The notes under the pieces are model-generated. The model was not told the origin of the DNA. It did no database searches and was given only the letters and a program-made list of their open reading frames with translations. This document shows, piece by piece, positions 8,784-17,284 of a stretch of 50,297 nucleotides of DNA. Origin of the DNA: Actinomycetes bacterium (lineage in GTDB: Bacteria > Actinomycetota > Acidimicrobiia > Acidimicrobiales > RAAP-2); contig JAJYNX010000103.1 in NCBI GenBank assembly GCA_021786095.1, forward strand, positions 1 to 50,297, in the 5' to 3' direction. Within the stretch, counting starts at the first letter, position 1. Each line of letters begins with the position of its first letter. A program made the translations under genes and the position numbers.

Positions 8784-10133
8784 GTGGACGGCTTCGTGGA
8801 CCGAGTTGACGCGGGACGCCAGTTGGCGGCGCGACTGGCGTCGTGGCGGGGGCGTGACGTCGTCGTCGCCGCTTTGCCCCGCGGCGGCGTGTCCGTCGCC
8901 TACGAGGTCGCCCTCTCCCTCGGGGCCCCTCTCGAGATCCTGGTCGTTCGCAAGATCGGCGTCCCCCACCAGCCCGAGGTGGCGATGGGGGCGTTGGGCG
9001 AGGACGGCATCGTCGTGGTCAATCACGACGTGGTGCGCGCGGCGGGAGTGGACCGCGAGCGCTTCGACGCCGTCGAGCGCCGCGAACGCGACGAGCTCGA
9101 ACGCCGCGTCGAGCTGTATCGGGGCAGCCGCCCCCCGGCGGATCTACGCGGACGCACGGTGCTGTTGGTCGACGACGGCGTGGCCACCGGGGCGACCGCG
9201 CGCGTGGCCGCGCGCGTGGCTCGCGCGCGCGGCGCCATCGCGGTCGTGCTCGTGACCCCCGTGGTCGCGGCGGACGCGGTGGACTCGTTGCGCGAGGACA
9301 TCGATGAGGTGATCGCGGTGAACGTCGCGCACGGGCCCTTCGCGGTCGGTCAGTGGTACCAGCGATTCGACCAGATCACCGACGAGGAGGTCCTGGACGA
9401 TCTGGGGCGTGCGGCGCGGCGTTTCGCGTCGCCGCGCGATGACGATCCGTGGACGGGTCCGGCGGAGGCGGTCGAGGTCGTCACGTCGACCGCGCGCCTC
9501 GGGGGCCACCTGAGCGTGCCCGACGCGGCGTCCACCCTGGTGCTGGTCGCCCACACCGGCGCTCACGAGGCGGCGCGCGAGCTGGCGCTGGCCGAGTCAC
9601 TGAATCGTCGAGGCCACGCGACGCTGCTGGTCGACCTGTTGGTCGACGACGAGCCACGAGATCGAACCGCCGCGAACGCCGAGCTGCTGGCGCGGCGGCT
9701 CGCAGAGGCGACGACCTGGGTCGGACGGCGCATGGGTGACGGTGTCGCCCTGGGCTACCTGGCCGCGGGAATCGGCGCCGCTGCGGCACTGCGCGCGGCC
9801 GCGGGCGTCCCCCCGCCCGTGGCCGCGGTGGTGTCGCTCGGGGGACGGGTCGATCTCGCCGGTGACACGGCACTGGGGCGACTGGCCGTGCCCACGCTGC
9901 TCATCGTCGGCGGCGACGATTCCTTCGCGGTGACGCTGGCCTCGGCGGCGCGCCGGCGACTGGTCTGCGAGAACCGCCTGGAGATCGTGGCGGGTGCCAC
10001 CACTCAGTTCAGCGAGCCGGGTGCGATGGAGCAGGCCACCCAGCTCGCGGGCGAGTGGCTCGACGCCTACCTGACGCGATCGCGACGCGGCCGCGTACGT
10101 GCGAGTGAGGAGGAGGGCAGATGGCGACGGTGA
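8784..10133 (+). CDS. Phosphoribosyltransferase fused to degenerate dienelactone-hydrolase-like domain
   Basis: 449 aa, two domains. Residues about 1-215 are a type I phosphoribosyltransferase: PRGGV near 33, RKIGVP near 57, and the PRPP loop VLLVDDGVATGAT near 125-137. Residues about 235-440 resemble the alpha/beta hydrolase domain of the same fusion proteins in mycobacteria, but the nucleophile elbow reads YLAAGIGAAAA (no Ser or Cys) and the region where the catalytic His is expected reads ATTQFSEPG, so hydrolase activity is doubtful. M. tuberculosis Rv0571c has this architecture and is DosR-controlled, consistent with the palindrome at 8724. The GTG start has TAGTGC six bases upstream. Its 3-prime end overlaps the next gene by 13 bases. 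Confidence 0.8.
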   Translation: MDGFVDRVDAGRQLAARLASWRGRDVVVAALPRGGVSVAYEVALSLGAPLEILVVRKIGVPHQPEVAMGALGEDGIVVVNHDVVRAAGVDRERFDAVERRERDELERRVELYRGSRPPADLRGRTVLLVDDGVATGATARVAARVARARGAIAVVLVTPVVAADAVDSLREDIDEVIAVNVAHGPFAVGQWYQRFDQITDEEVLDDLGRAARRFASPRDDDPWTGPAEAVEVVTSTARLGGHLSVPDAASTLVLVAHTGAHEAARELALAESLNRRGHATLLVDLLVDDEPRDRTAANAELLARRLAEATTWVGRRMGDGVALGYLAAGIGAAAALRAAAGVPPPVAAVVSLGGRVDLAGDTALGRLAVPTLLIVGGDDSFAVTLASAARRRLVCENRLEIVAGATTQFSEPGAMEQATQLAGEWLDAYLTRSRRGRVRASEEEGRWRR

Positions 10134-11452
10134 CGGGTGAGAGTCTGCGCGAGTCGGACGTGGTGCCCCTGTCGGGGGCGCCCCACGACCTCGACGCGCT
10201 GGTGGAGTGGATCGGCGATCGATCGATCGTGCTGCTGGGCGAGGCCAGTCACGGCAGCCACGAGTTCTACGCGACCCGGGCTCGCCTGACCCAGCGCCTG
10301 ATCCAGGAGAAGGGCTTCGTCGCGGTGGCGGTGGAGGCGGACTGGCCCGACGCCTACCGGGTCAACCGCTACGTGGCCGGCGGCGACCGGGACTACGACG
10401 CGGTGGCCTCGCTGTCGGACTTTCGTCGCTTCCCGGCGTGGATGTGGCGCAATCACGACGTGGTCGAGTTCGTGACGTGGTTGCGTTCGTACAACGAGCA
10501 CCACGTGGACCCGGCGCGACGGGTGCGCTTCTACGGGCTCGACCTGTACTCCCTGCGCGCCTCGATGGAGGCCGTGGTGTCCTATCTGGACTCGGTCGAG
10601 CCCGCGGCGGCGCGTCTCGCCCGCGAGTACTACTCCTGCTTCGACCTCATCGGCAGCGAGGGAGCCGCCTACGGCCACGCGGTCACGCGGGGACTGGCGT
10701 CCTCGTGCGAGGACGAGGTGGTCGCCGAGCTCATCGACCTGCGTCGGCGGGCGACGTCGCTGGTGGTGCACGACGGCGTGGTGGCCGAGGACGAGTACTT
10801 CTTCGCTGAGCAGAACGCCCTCGTGGTGCGTGACGCGGAGCGCTACTACCGGGCGATGTACGAGGGCCGGGTCTCGTCGTGGAACCTCCGCGACGAGCAC
10901 ATGACCCGCACGCTGCGTGACCTGGTCACCCACCTGCAACGAGTGGCGGGGTCGGCCAAGGTGGTGGTGTGGGAGCACAACTCCCACGTGGGCGACGCGC
11001 GCGCCACCGAGCTGGGTCGTGCGGGCGAGTGGAACGTCGGCCAGCTGGTGCGCACCACCTGGGGCCAGGACTGCTTCAGCGTGGGCTTCACGACCGACCA
11101 CGGTCGGGTGAGCGCGGCCTCGGACTGGGGCGGTCCGGTGGAGCGCAAGCACGTGCGCCCCGCCCTAGCCGGCAGCGTCGAGTCCCTGCTCCATGACGCA
11201 CCGGTGGAGGACTTCGTGGTGCGCCTCGGGCGCGACGCGCCGCCCGCGCTGCGAGCGACGCTGCTCGAACGGGCGATCGGGGTGATCTACCGGCCCGAGA
11301 CCGAGCGCACGAGCCACTGGTTCCACGCCGATGTGGCGTCGCAGTTCGACGCTCTGATTCACCTCGACCAGACCTCGGCGGTGCGACCGCTCGAGCGGAC
11401 CCTCCTCTGGGATCAGGGTGAGCCCCCCGAGACCTTCCCGTCGGGTCTCTAG
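10121..11452 (+). CDS. Erythromycin esterase family protein
   Basis: 443 aa enzyme of the EreA/EreB-like hydrolase family. Conserved features are LLGEASHGSHEFYATRARL near 36 (the Glu and His of the active site), AVEADWPDAYRVNRYV near 70 and VVVWEHNSHVGDAR near 285. All look intact, unlike the hydrolase domain of the gene before it. Most family members in soil and dormancy contexts are not proven macrolide esterases, so the substrate is open; in M. tuberculosis the DosR-induced Rv2030c joins this domain to a phosphoribosyltransferase, here split into two coupled genes. ATG 10121 follows GGAGGAGGG and lies inside the previous gene. The TAG stop overlaps the convergent aldo/keto reductase stop. 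Confidence 0.85.
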   Translation: MATVTGESLRESDVVPLSGAPHDLDALVEWIGDRSIVLLGEASHGSHEFYATRARLTQRLIQEKGFVAVAVEADWPDAYRVNRYVAGGDRDYDAVASLSDFRRFPAWMWRNHDVVEFVTWLRSYNEHHVDPARRVRFYGLDLYSLRASMEAVVSYLDSVEPAAARLAREYYSCFDLIGSEGAAYGHAVTRGLASSCEDEVVAELIDLRRRATSLVVHDGVVAEDEYFFAEQNALVVRDAERYYRAMYEGRVSSWNLRDEHMTRTLRDLVTHLQRVAGSAKVVVWEHNSHVGDARATELGRAGEWNVGQLVRTTWGQDCFSVGFTTDHGRVSAASDWGGPVERKHVRPALAGSVESLLHDAPVEDFVVRLGRDAPPALRATLLERAIGVIYRPETERTSHWFHADVASQFDALIHLDQTSAVRPLERTLLWDQGEPPETFPSGL

Positions 11453-12501
11453 AACGCGGGCGTCGGACGACTCGTTCGGCGTCGGCGTCGGGCGGTCGCG
11501 TCGCTCAGTACCGCGGGGCTCCACCCGGCGTCGTCGGGGTTGACGTTCGTGCCGGGCGCGACGAGCGCGTCGATCCGGTCGAGGACGGCGTCGTCGAGGT
11601 AGATCGCGGGGGCGCCGAGCTGGGACTCGAGCTGGTCCATGGTCCGCGGGCCGATGATGGCCGCGCTGATGGCCGGGTGCTCGAGCACGAAGGCCAGCGC
11701 CAACTCGATCAGGGTCAGCCCCGCTTCGTCGGCGAGCTGGGAGAGCGCGGTGACGATCTCGAGCTTGCGCTGGTTGGCGGGCTGCGAGAGGTCGTAGCGG
11801 GCCGGGATCCGCTCGGCGCGACGGCTCTGGTTGTCACGTCCGACGCCGAAGCGGCCGGAGAGCCATCCTCCGGCGAGTGGGCTCCAGGGGATCACGCCCA
11901 GTCCGTAGGTGGCGGCGACGGGCAGCACGTCGCGTTCGATGCCGCGAACCAGGATCGAGTAGGGCGGCTGCTCGGTCATGAAGCGCTCGCGGCCCCGCCG
12001 CTCGGCCACCCACTGCGCCGCGACGATCTGCTCGGCCGGGAAGGTGGAGCTGCCGAAGGCGCGGATCTTGCCGGCGTGAACCAGGTCGCTCAACGCACCC
12101 AGGGTTTCGTCGATGTCGGTCAGCTCGTCGGGTCGGTGGATCTGGTACAGGTCGAGGTAGTCGGTGCCGAGACGGCGCAGGCTGTTGTCCACGGCGGCCA
12201 TGATCCAGCGCCGTGAGTTGCCGCGGGCGGCGGGGTCGTCGCCCATCGAGCCGTGGACCTTCGTGGCGACGACGACGCGTGAGCGGTCCACCTGCGCCAG
12301 GGCCTCGCCCACGATGATCTCGGACTCCCCCTGGGAGTAGACGTCGGCCGTGTCGATGAAGTTCACCCCGGCGTCCAGGGCGCGGTGGATGATGCGTACG
12401 GACTCCTCGTGGTCGGGGTTCCCCCACGCGCCGAACATCATGGCGCCCAGGCAGAGGGGACTGACGAGCACGCCGGTGCGGCCGAGGGGGCGAAGGTCCA
12501 C
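11449..12501 (-). CDS. Aldo/keto reductase
   Basis: 350 aa cytosolic NADPH-dependent oxidoreductase. The catalytic tetrad is visible: Asp and Tyr in FIDTADVYSQGESE near 47-60, Lys in VVATKVHG near 80, His in DLYQIHRPD near 121. The C-terminal cofactor stretch IIGPRTMDQLESQLGA near 283 is also typical. It resembles the YajO/AKR11-14 group acting on a range of aldehydes. Start GTG 12501 follows TAGGGT by six bases, so the mRNA is probably leaderless. It converges on and overlaps the esterase gene by four bases and is divergent from the SDR at 12593. Confidence 0.88.
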   Translation of the reverse strand: MDLRPLGRTGVLVSPLCLGAMMFGAWGNPDHEESVRIIHRALDAGVNFIDTADVYSQGESEIIVGEALAQVDRSRVVVATKVHGSMGDDPAARGNSRRWIMAAVDNSLRRLGTDYLDLYQIHRPDELTDIDETLGALSDLVHAGKIRAFGSSTFPAEQIVAAQWVAERRGRERFMTEQPPYSILVRGIERDVLPVAATYGLGVIPWSPLAGGWLSGRFGVGRDNQSRRAERIPARYDLSQPANQRKLEIVTALSQLADEAGLTLIELALAFVLEHPAISAAIIGPRTMDQLESQLGAPAIYLDDAVLDRIDALVAPGTNVNPDDAGWSPAVLSDATARRRRRTSRPTPAF

Positions 12502-12507
12502 GTCACC

Positions 12508-12513
12508 ACCCTA
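12508..12513 (-). promoter_or_regulatory. -10 box TAGGGT of leaderless aldo/keto reductase
   Basis: On the minus strand TAGGGT, then GGTGAC (6 bases), then the GTG start at 12501. No separate ribosome site is present. Confidence 0.55.
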
Positions 12514-12539
12514 CGGCGGCGGGCCGTGGGCGGCTGCGC

Positions 12540-12545
12540 TAGTTT
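12540..12545 (+). promoter_or_regulatory. -10 box TAGTTT of SDR gene
   Basis: TAGTTT 47 bases before the ATG at 12593 would give a leader of about 40 bases with GGGAGG as ribosome site. It forms a compact divergent promoter pair with the box at 12508. Confidence 0.4.
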
Positions 12546-12592
12546 TCGCTGCGACGCGACCGCGACCGCGGCGGGTCCGACGGGAGGTCGCG

Positions 12593-13372
12593 ATGATACC
12601 GGCGTTTGATCTGACGGGTCGTGTGGCGCTGGTCACCGGTGCGGGCAGCCCCCGCGGCATTGGCTTCGTCACCGCTCGGCTCCTGGCGTCGCTCGGGGCG
12701 AGCGTGCTGGTGACGGCGACCACGTCGCGAGTCGTCGAGCGCGCGAGCGAACTGCGCGCGAGTGGCGTCGACGCGTGGGCGACGACGGGCGACCTCACGG
12801 ATCCCGACGTCGCGGCGGCGCTCGTGCGTCTCGCTCTGGATCGGTGGGGGCGCCTCGACATTCTGGTGCAGAGCGCGGGGATGACCTCGCTCAGTGATCC
12901 CGCCGTACCCGGTCAGCCGCTCGGCGAGACGTCGTGGGAGAGCTGGCGATCGGGCGTGGCGCGCAACCTCGACACGACCTTCCTGGTCGTGCGCGCGGCG
13001 CTGGGCCCGATGGCCGAGGCGGGGTGGGGGCGGGTGGTGGTCGTGACGAGCGTGACGGGACCGGTGATGGCGATGCGTGCGGAGCCGGCCTACGCGGCCG
13101 CCAAGGCCGGTGTGGTGGGACTCGTGCGCAGCGTCGCGCTGGACTACGCCGCGCGTGGGATCACCGCGAACGCCGTGGCCCCCGGCTGGATCGCGACGGC
13201 GTCCCAGACGCCCTTCGAGGCCGACCAGGGACGGCTCGGTCCGATGGGGCGCAGCGCCGAGCCCGAGGAGGTGGCGGCGGTCATCGGGGGACTGGCCACG
13301 CCGGGAGCGTCGTACGTCACGGGCCAGTGCATCGTCGTGGATGGCGGCAACTCGATCGGCGAGGAGCGCTAG
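12593..13372 (+). CDS. Short-chain dehydrogenase/reductase (SDR)
   Basis: 259 aa oxidoreductase with an N-terminal Rossmann motif TGAGSPRGIG near 15-24, NAG-region equivalent QSAGMTS, catalytic Ser in VVVVTSVTG near 147, and YAAAK near 167-171. The C-terminal GASYVTGQCIVVDGGNS is the classical SDR ending of 3-oxoacyl-ACP-reductase-like enzymes. The ATG at 12593 is chosen because GGGAGG lies eight bases upstream and the fold begins at once; the same frame runs further upstream but there overlaps the divergent gene. Substrate is not evident. Unlike the SDR at 34911, the active site is complete. Confidence 0.88.
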   Translation: MIPAFDLTGRVALVTGAGSPRGIGFVTARLLASLGASVLVTATTSRVVERASELRASGVDAWATTGDLTDPDVAAALVRLALDRWGRLDILVQSAGMTSLSDPAVPGQPLGETSWESWRSGVARNLDTTFLVVRAALGPMAEAGWGRVVVVTSVTGPVMAMRAEPAYAAAKAGVVGLVRSVALDYAARGITANAVAPGWIATASQTPFEADQGRLGPMGRSAEPEEVAAVIGGLATPGASYVTGQCIVVDGGNSIGEER

Positions 13373-13423
13373 GACGCGGGTCCGCAGGTTGCCCGGCCGC
13401 GGCGGACCCGGCGACGCTGACGG

Positions 13424-13429
13424 TAGGGT
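13424..13429 (+). promoter_or_regulatory. -10 box TAGGGT of HAD phosphatase gene
   Basis: TAGGGT predicts a transcript starting near 13436, giving a leader of about 25 bases with GTGAGG just before ATG 13461. This rules out the in-frame ATG at 13431, which would be upstream of the transcript start. Confidence 0.45.
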
Positions 13430-13460
13430 CATGGGAGATCGATCAGGGGAGTGGGTGAGG

Positions 13461-14273
13461 ATGTCCGAGCAAGCGCATCATCGAGCGGCCATCAGTCACG
13501 CGACCCACGTCGAGTCGTGGCTCTTGGACATGGACGGTGTCCTACTGCGCGAGGAGCACCCCATCGAGGGCGCGACCACCTTCCTCGAGCGCCTGCGGGT
13601 GCGCGACACCCCGTTCCTCGTACTGACCAACAACTCGATGTACACGGGTCGCGACCTCAGTGCGCGCCTGCGTTGGAACGGTCTGGACGTGCCCGAGGAC
13701 CACATCTGGACCTCGGCGCTGGCGACCGCGGTCTTCCTCGACTCCCAGCGTCCCGGAGGGACGGCGTTCGTCATCGGCGAGGTGGGCCTGACGACGGCGC
13801 TGCACCAGATGGGCTACACGCTGTCGGAGAACGATCCGGACTACGTCGTCATCGGTGAGACCCGCAGCTACAGCTTCGAGCGCATCACGCGGGCGGTGCG
13901 CCTGGTTGGTGACGGGGCGCGCTTCATCGCCACCAATCCCGACCCCACGGGACCGAGCTTGGAGGGGCCCCTCCCGGCGACCGGGGCGGTCGCCGCACTG
14001 ATCAGCAAGGCCACCGGGCGTCAGCCCTACTTCGTCGGCAAGCCCAATCCCCTCATGATCCGCTCGGCTCTGCGCGAGCTGGCCGCGCACTCCGAGACCA
14101 CGGCGATGGTCGGGGACCGAATGGACACTGACGTGGTTGCGGGTCTCGAGGCCGGCCTCCACACGGTGCTGGTCCTCTCGGGCGTGTCCGACGCGGCGTC
14201 GGCCACCCGCTACCCCTACCGGCCCTCGCGCATCGTGTCGTCCATCGCCGAGCTGGCCGACGAACTGGCCTGA
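13461..14273 (+). CDS. HAD-superfamily class IIA phosphatase (NagD-like)
   Basis: 270 aa hydrolase acting on small phosphorylated metabolites. HAD motif I is LLDMDGVLL (D23 nucleophile, D25), motif II LTNNS near 53, and motif III/IV are GKPNPLMI near 193 and GDRMDTDVVAGLEAG near 219. The HPEGATTFLERLR-like segment and C2-type cap match NagD, 4-nitrophenylphosphatase and phosphoglycolate phosphatase relatives. ATG 13461 is preferred over ATG 13431 because of the promoter position and the GTGAGG ribosome site. It may be transcribed alone; the response regulator converges on it. Confidence 0.85.
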   Translation: MSEQAHHRAAISHATHVESWLLDMDGVLLREEHPIEGATTFLERLRVRDTPFLVLTNNSMYTGRDLSARLRWNGLDVPEDHIWTSALATAVFLDSQRPGGTAFVIGEVGLTTALHQMGYTLSENDPDYVVIGETRSYSFERITRAVRLVGDGARFIATNPDPTGPSLEGPLPATGAVAALISKATGRQPYFVGKPNPLMIRSALRELAAHSETTAMVGDRMDTDVVAGLEAGLHTVLVLSGVSDAASATRYPYRPSRIVSSIAELADELA

Positions 14274-14298
14274 CGGGGCCCGTACGGCGAGACGCTCG

Positions 14299-14958
14299 TC
14301 AGCCGGGCTCCACGAGGCCCGACTGGTAGGCGAGCACCACGAGTTGCGTGCGGTCGCGTGCGTCCAACTTGGACAGGACGCGGCTGACGTGGGTCTTGAC
14401 GGTGGCCAGGCTCATGTGCAGTTCCTCGCCGATCTCGGCGTTCGAGGCGCCGTGGGCGAGGGCGATTAGGACCTCACGTTCGCGGGCGGTGAGGGTGTGC
14501 AGGGGCACCTCGGCCCCCGACGGAGCCCGGCGCTGGGCGAAGGCGGCGATGAGCCGACGAGTGACGCGCGGCGCGAGAAGGGCGTCGCCGGCCGCGATCA
14601 CCCGGATGGCCTCGAGGAGGCTCTCGGGCGGCGTGTCCTTCAGCAGGAAGCCGCTCGCTCCCGCGCGCAGCGCGTCGAACACGTACTCGTCGAGGTCGAA
14701 GGTGGTCAGGATCAGGACTCGGGCGCCGCGGTCACCGGGATCCTGGGTGATGAGTCGGGTCGCGGCGATGCCGTCGAGCGTGGGCATGCGCACGTCCATC
14801 AGCACCACGTCGGGGCTGGTGTGGGCGACCACCGTCACCGCATCCGCCCCGTTGCTGGCTTCGCCCACGACCATGAGGTCAGGGGCGGAGTTCACCAGGA
14901 CGCTGAAGCCGGCGCGCACCAGGGCCTGATCATCGGCGATGACGACGCGGATCGTCAC
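14299..14958 (-). CDS. NarL/LuxR-family response regulator
   Basis: 219 aa DNA-binding regulator. The receiver domain has the acidic pair DD near 9-10, phospho-acceptor D55 in VVLMDVRMP, conserved Thr in LILTTFD and Lys in FLLKDTPPE. The C-terminal LuxR HTH is LTAREREVLIALAHGASNAE and TVKTHVSRVLSKL. The start overlaps the sensor-kinase stop by four bases (ATGA), so the two are translated together. By analogy with DesKR/LiaRS-like pairs it probably controls the divergent ABC exporter at 16331. Confidence 0.92.
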   Translation of the reverse strand: MTIRVVIADDQALVRAGFSVLVNSAPDLMVVGEASNGADAVTVVAHTSPDVVLMDVRMPTLDGIAATRLITQDPGDRGARVLILTTFDLDEYVFDALRAGASGFLLKDTPPESLLEAIRVIAAGDALLAPRVTRRLIAAFAQRRAPSGAEVPLHTLTAREREVLIALAHGASNAEIGEELHMSLATVKTHVSRVLSKLDARDRTQLVVLAYQSGLVEPG

Positions 14959-16163
14959 GCGTCGCTGCGGATCCGCAGGGTGGCGTGGACGCCGTAGCCG
15001 CCCCGCGCGTCCCTCGCCGCGCGCAGCGAACCACCGAACGCGCTGGCCCTTTCGCGCATGCCGATGAGACCGTGGCCGGCGGCGATCGGGTGGGGGGTGT
15101 CCGACGGCGATGGCGGCGCCTGATTGACGACGTCGATGGTCACCGCGTCGTGGTCGTAGCCCAGCGCGACCGTGGTCGGTGCGCCGGCGGCGTGCTTGAC
15201 CACGTTGGTGAGGGCCTCCTGGACGATGCGATAGACGGTCAGCTCGAGCCCCTGGGGCAGGTCACGGGGGCTGCCGCGGCGCACGAGGTCGATGGTCATG
15301 CCCGTGGCCCGTAGACGCGACGCGAGGTCGTCGAGGTCGGCGAGGGAGGGGGCCGGCTCGTGGGCGGCCTCGTCGTCGGCCCGACGGAGCACCGCGATCA
15401 CGTGGCGTAGTTCCTCGAGCGCCGAGCGGCTGGTCTCCTCGACCGCCACCAGGGCGCGTCGGGCCTCGACGGGTTGTTGGTCCATGACGTGGCGACCGAC
15501 TCCCGACTGAATGGCGATGACGCTGAGGCTGTGGGCCAGGATGTCGTGCAGCTCACGGGCGATGCTGAGCCGCTCGTCGATGATCTGTTGGTGGGCGCGC
15601 TCGATCTCGAGGCGCTGGTGCTCGGCGTTCTGTCGCGCGAGGCCCTCGCGATAGGCTCGCCGCGTCCGGATGCTGTCCCCAACGAACCAGGTGGCCAGGA
15701 CCAGGAACACGTTGAACGTGACGTCGCCCGTGGCGCGGTGATAGATGGCCGCCACCAGCAGCGCGACGCCGATGGAGAGTTCCACGCCGACTAACGCCGT
15801 GAGCGAGGTGCGTCGCGGGTGGGAGGTGGCCAACGTGTACAGGGGGATGGCCAGCAGCGGCGCGGGCGCCAGTGAGTGGCCGAGCGTGGTCGCCAGAGCC
15901 ACGGCCACGGCGATCACCACCATCACCGTGACCGGGTACCGACGGCGCAGGGCGATCGGGACGGTGGCGGCGAGGTAGAGGGGGGCGAGCACGCCGCGCG
16001 CGGTGATCGCGTGTGACGCGGAGCCGACGACCGGGAAGTACCAGAGGTGGACCATCACCCCCGTCGCGAAGAGGGCCGCGACGACCACGTCCACCCCGAT
16101 CCACTGTGTGGGGGAGATTCGCTCGAGCCACGGTGCTCGTCGCGGCGAGAGGACGGTGGTCAC
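14955..16163 (-). CDS. Sensor histidine kinase, HisKA_3 (DesK/NarX type)
   Basis: 402 aa membrane kinase. About five hydrophobic helices occupy residues 22-140 with no large sensor domain, as in intramembrane-sensing kinases. A coiled-coil linker leads to the dimerisation box RELHDILAHSLSVIAIQSG (H206), followed by N-box LTNVVKHA near 318 and G-box GHGLIGMRERASAFGG near 366. GTG 16163 is chosen because the minus strand reads TAACGT, six bases, GTG, implying a leaderless transcript; hydrophobic sequence follows soon after. It forms an operon with the response regulator and is divergent from an ABC transporter, the usual layout for membrane-stress or antimicrobial-peptide detoxification modules. 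Confidence 0.9.
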   Translation of the reverse strand: MTTVLSPRRAPWLERISPTQWIGVDVVVAALFATGVMVHLWYFPVVGSASHAITARGVLAPLYLAATVPIALRRRYPVTVMVVIAVAVALATTLGHSLAPAPLLAIPLYTLATSHPRRTSLTALVGVELSIGVALLVAAIYHRATGDVTFNVFLVLATWFVGDSIRTRRAYREGLARQNAEHQRLEIERAHQQIIDERLSIARELHDILAHSLSVIAIQSGVGRHVMDQQPVEARRALVAVEETSRSALEELRHVIAVLRRADDEAAHEPAPSLADLDDLASRLRATGMTIDLVRRGSPRDLPQGLELTVYRIVQEALTNVVKHAAGAPTTVALGYDHDAVTIDVVNQAPPSPSDTPHPIAAGHGLIGMRERASAFGGSLRAARDARGGYGVHATLRIRSDA

Positions 16164-16169
16164 GTCTCG

Positions 16170-16175
16170 ACGTTA
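16170..16175 (-). promoter_or_regulatory. -10 box TAACGT of leaderless sensor kinase
   Basis: Minus strand: TAACGT, CGAGAC (6 bases), GTG at 16163. The divergent region to 16330 should also hold the regulator-binding site; I could not identify one with confidence. Confidence 0.55.
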
Positions 16176-16330
16176 TCGACCGACGAGGGAGTTCGCCTCG
16201 GTCGCCGGTCGCGCGGGGGTCGGTCGCAGGGATGACCCGAAAAGGGTCGCGCGACCGAGCACGGCTCGCGCCGTACCCGCGACACTGGAGGAGCCACGAC
16301 TGGCCGTGGCGCACGAGTGAGGGGACCGGT

Positions 16331-17278
16331 GTGATTGACGTTCGCAGCATCACGAAGCGCTACGGCGACAAGGTGGCGGTCGACGGGCTCAGCTTCGAGC
16401 TGCCCGCCGGCGTGGTGACCGGCTTTCTAGGACCGAACGGCTCGGGGAAGTCGACCACCATGCGGGTGATCATGGGCCTGGACCGGCCCGACGAGGGATC
16501 CGCGACGATCGACGGGCGGCCCTACGCCGCGTTGAGCCAGCCATTGCGCGAGGTGGGTGCCCTGCTCGAGGCCAAGGCGATCCATCCGGGCCGTAGCGCC
16601 TTCAACCACTTGTGGTTCCTCGCCCAGACCAACGACATCCCTCGCCGACGCGTGAACGAGGTCATCGACCTGGTCGGTCTCTCCGACGTCGCCCACCAGC
16701 GGGTCGGCAAGTTCTCGTTGGGCATGGGTCAGCGACTGGGCATCGCCGCGGCGCTTCTCGGTGACCCCCATACGTTGCTGTTCGACGAGCCGATCAACGG
16801 GCTCGACCCCGAGGGCATCCTCTGGGTACGGACCCTCCTGCGCGGTCTGGCGAGCGAGGGCCGCACGGTGTTCGTCTCCAGCCACTTGATGGGCGAGATG
16901 GCGCTCACGGCCGATCGGCTGGTCGTGATCGGTCGCGGCCGACTGATCTCCACGGGCTCGGTGGCCGACTTCATCACCGACAACGCGGGCCAGTACGTCA
17001 CGGTTCGCACGCCGCGCCCCGACGAGCTCGAGGGTCTGCTGCGCGCCGCGGGCGGTCGGGTCGTGCGCGAGGCCGACGGGTCGCTCGCCGTGAGCGATCT
17101 GAGCGCGGAGGTGGTGGGACGAACGGCGGGTGAGGCCGGCATCTACCTCTACGAGCTCTCGCCGCAGTTGGCCTCCCTCGAGGACGCCTTCATGGAGATG
17201 ACCCGCACGAGCGTGGAGTACCACGGCCACGACCTCGCCGATCGTACGAATGACCCCGTTCCCACCCCCGGAAAGTAG
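16331..17278 (+). CDS. ABC transporter ATP-binding protein (BcrA-like)
   Basis: 315 aa ATPase of the bacitracin/lantibiotic-export type. Walker A GPNGSGKST at 34-42, signature FSLGMGQRLGIA near 131, Walker B TLLFDEPINGLDP near 153, and His in VSSHLMGEM near 190. The C-terminal 80 residues (YVTVRTPRPDELEGLLRAAG) form the extension seen in BcrA-like ATPases. GTG 16331 is selected because the protein fold begins immediately with VIDVRSITKRYG and GGGGACC precedes it; the frame is open further upstream without homology. The permease gene follows six bases after the stop. It is divergent from the sensor kinase, which likely controls it. Confidence 0.9.
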   Translation: MIDVRSITKRYGDKVAVDGLSFELPAGVVTGFLGPNGSGKSTTMRVIMGLDRPDEGSATIDGRPYAALSQPLREVGALLEAKAIHPGRSAFNHLWFLAQTNDIPRRRVNEVIDLVGLSDVAHQRVGKFSLGMGQRLGIAAALLGDPHTLLFDEPINGLDPEGILWVRTLLRGLASEGRTVFVSSHLMGEMALTADRLVVIGRGRLISTGSVADFITDNAGQYVTVRTPRPDELEGLLRAAGGRVVREADGSLAVSDLSAEVVGRTAGEAGIYLYELSPQLASLEDAFMEMTRTSVEYHGHDLADRTNDPVPTPGK

Positions 17279-17284
17279 CCCCCA

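Noticed and set aside
13431-13460. ATG 13431 as start of the HAD gene
   Set aside because: Only one base after the TAGGGT box, so it would precede the transcript start; ATG 13461 has a ribosome site.
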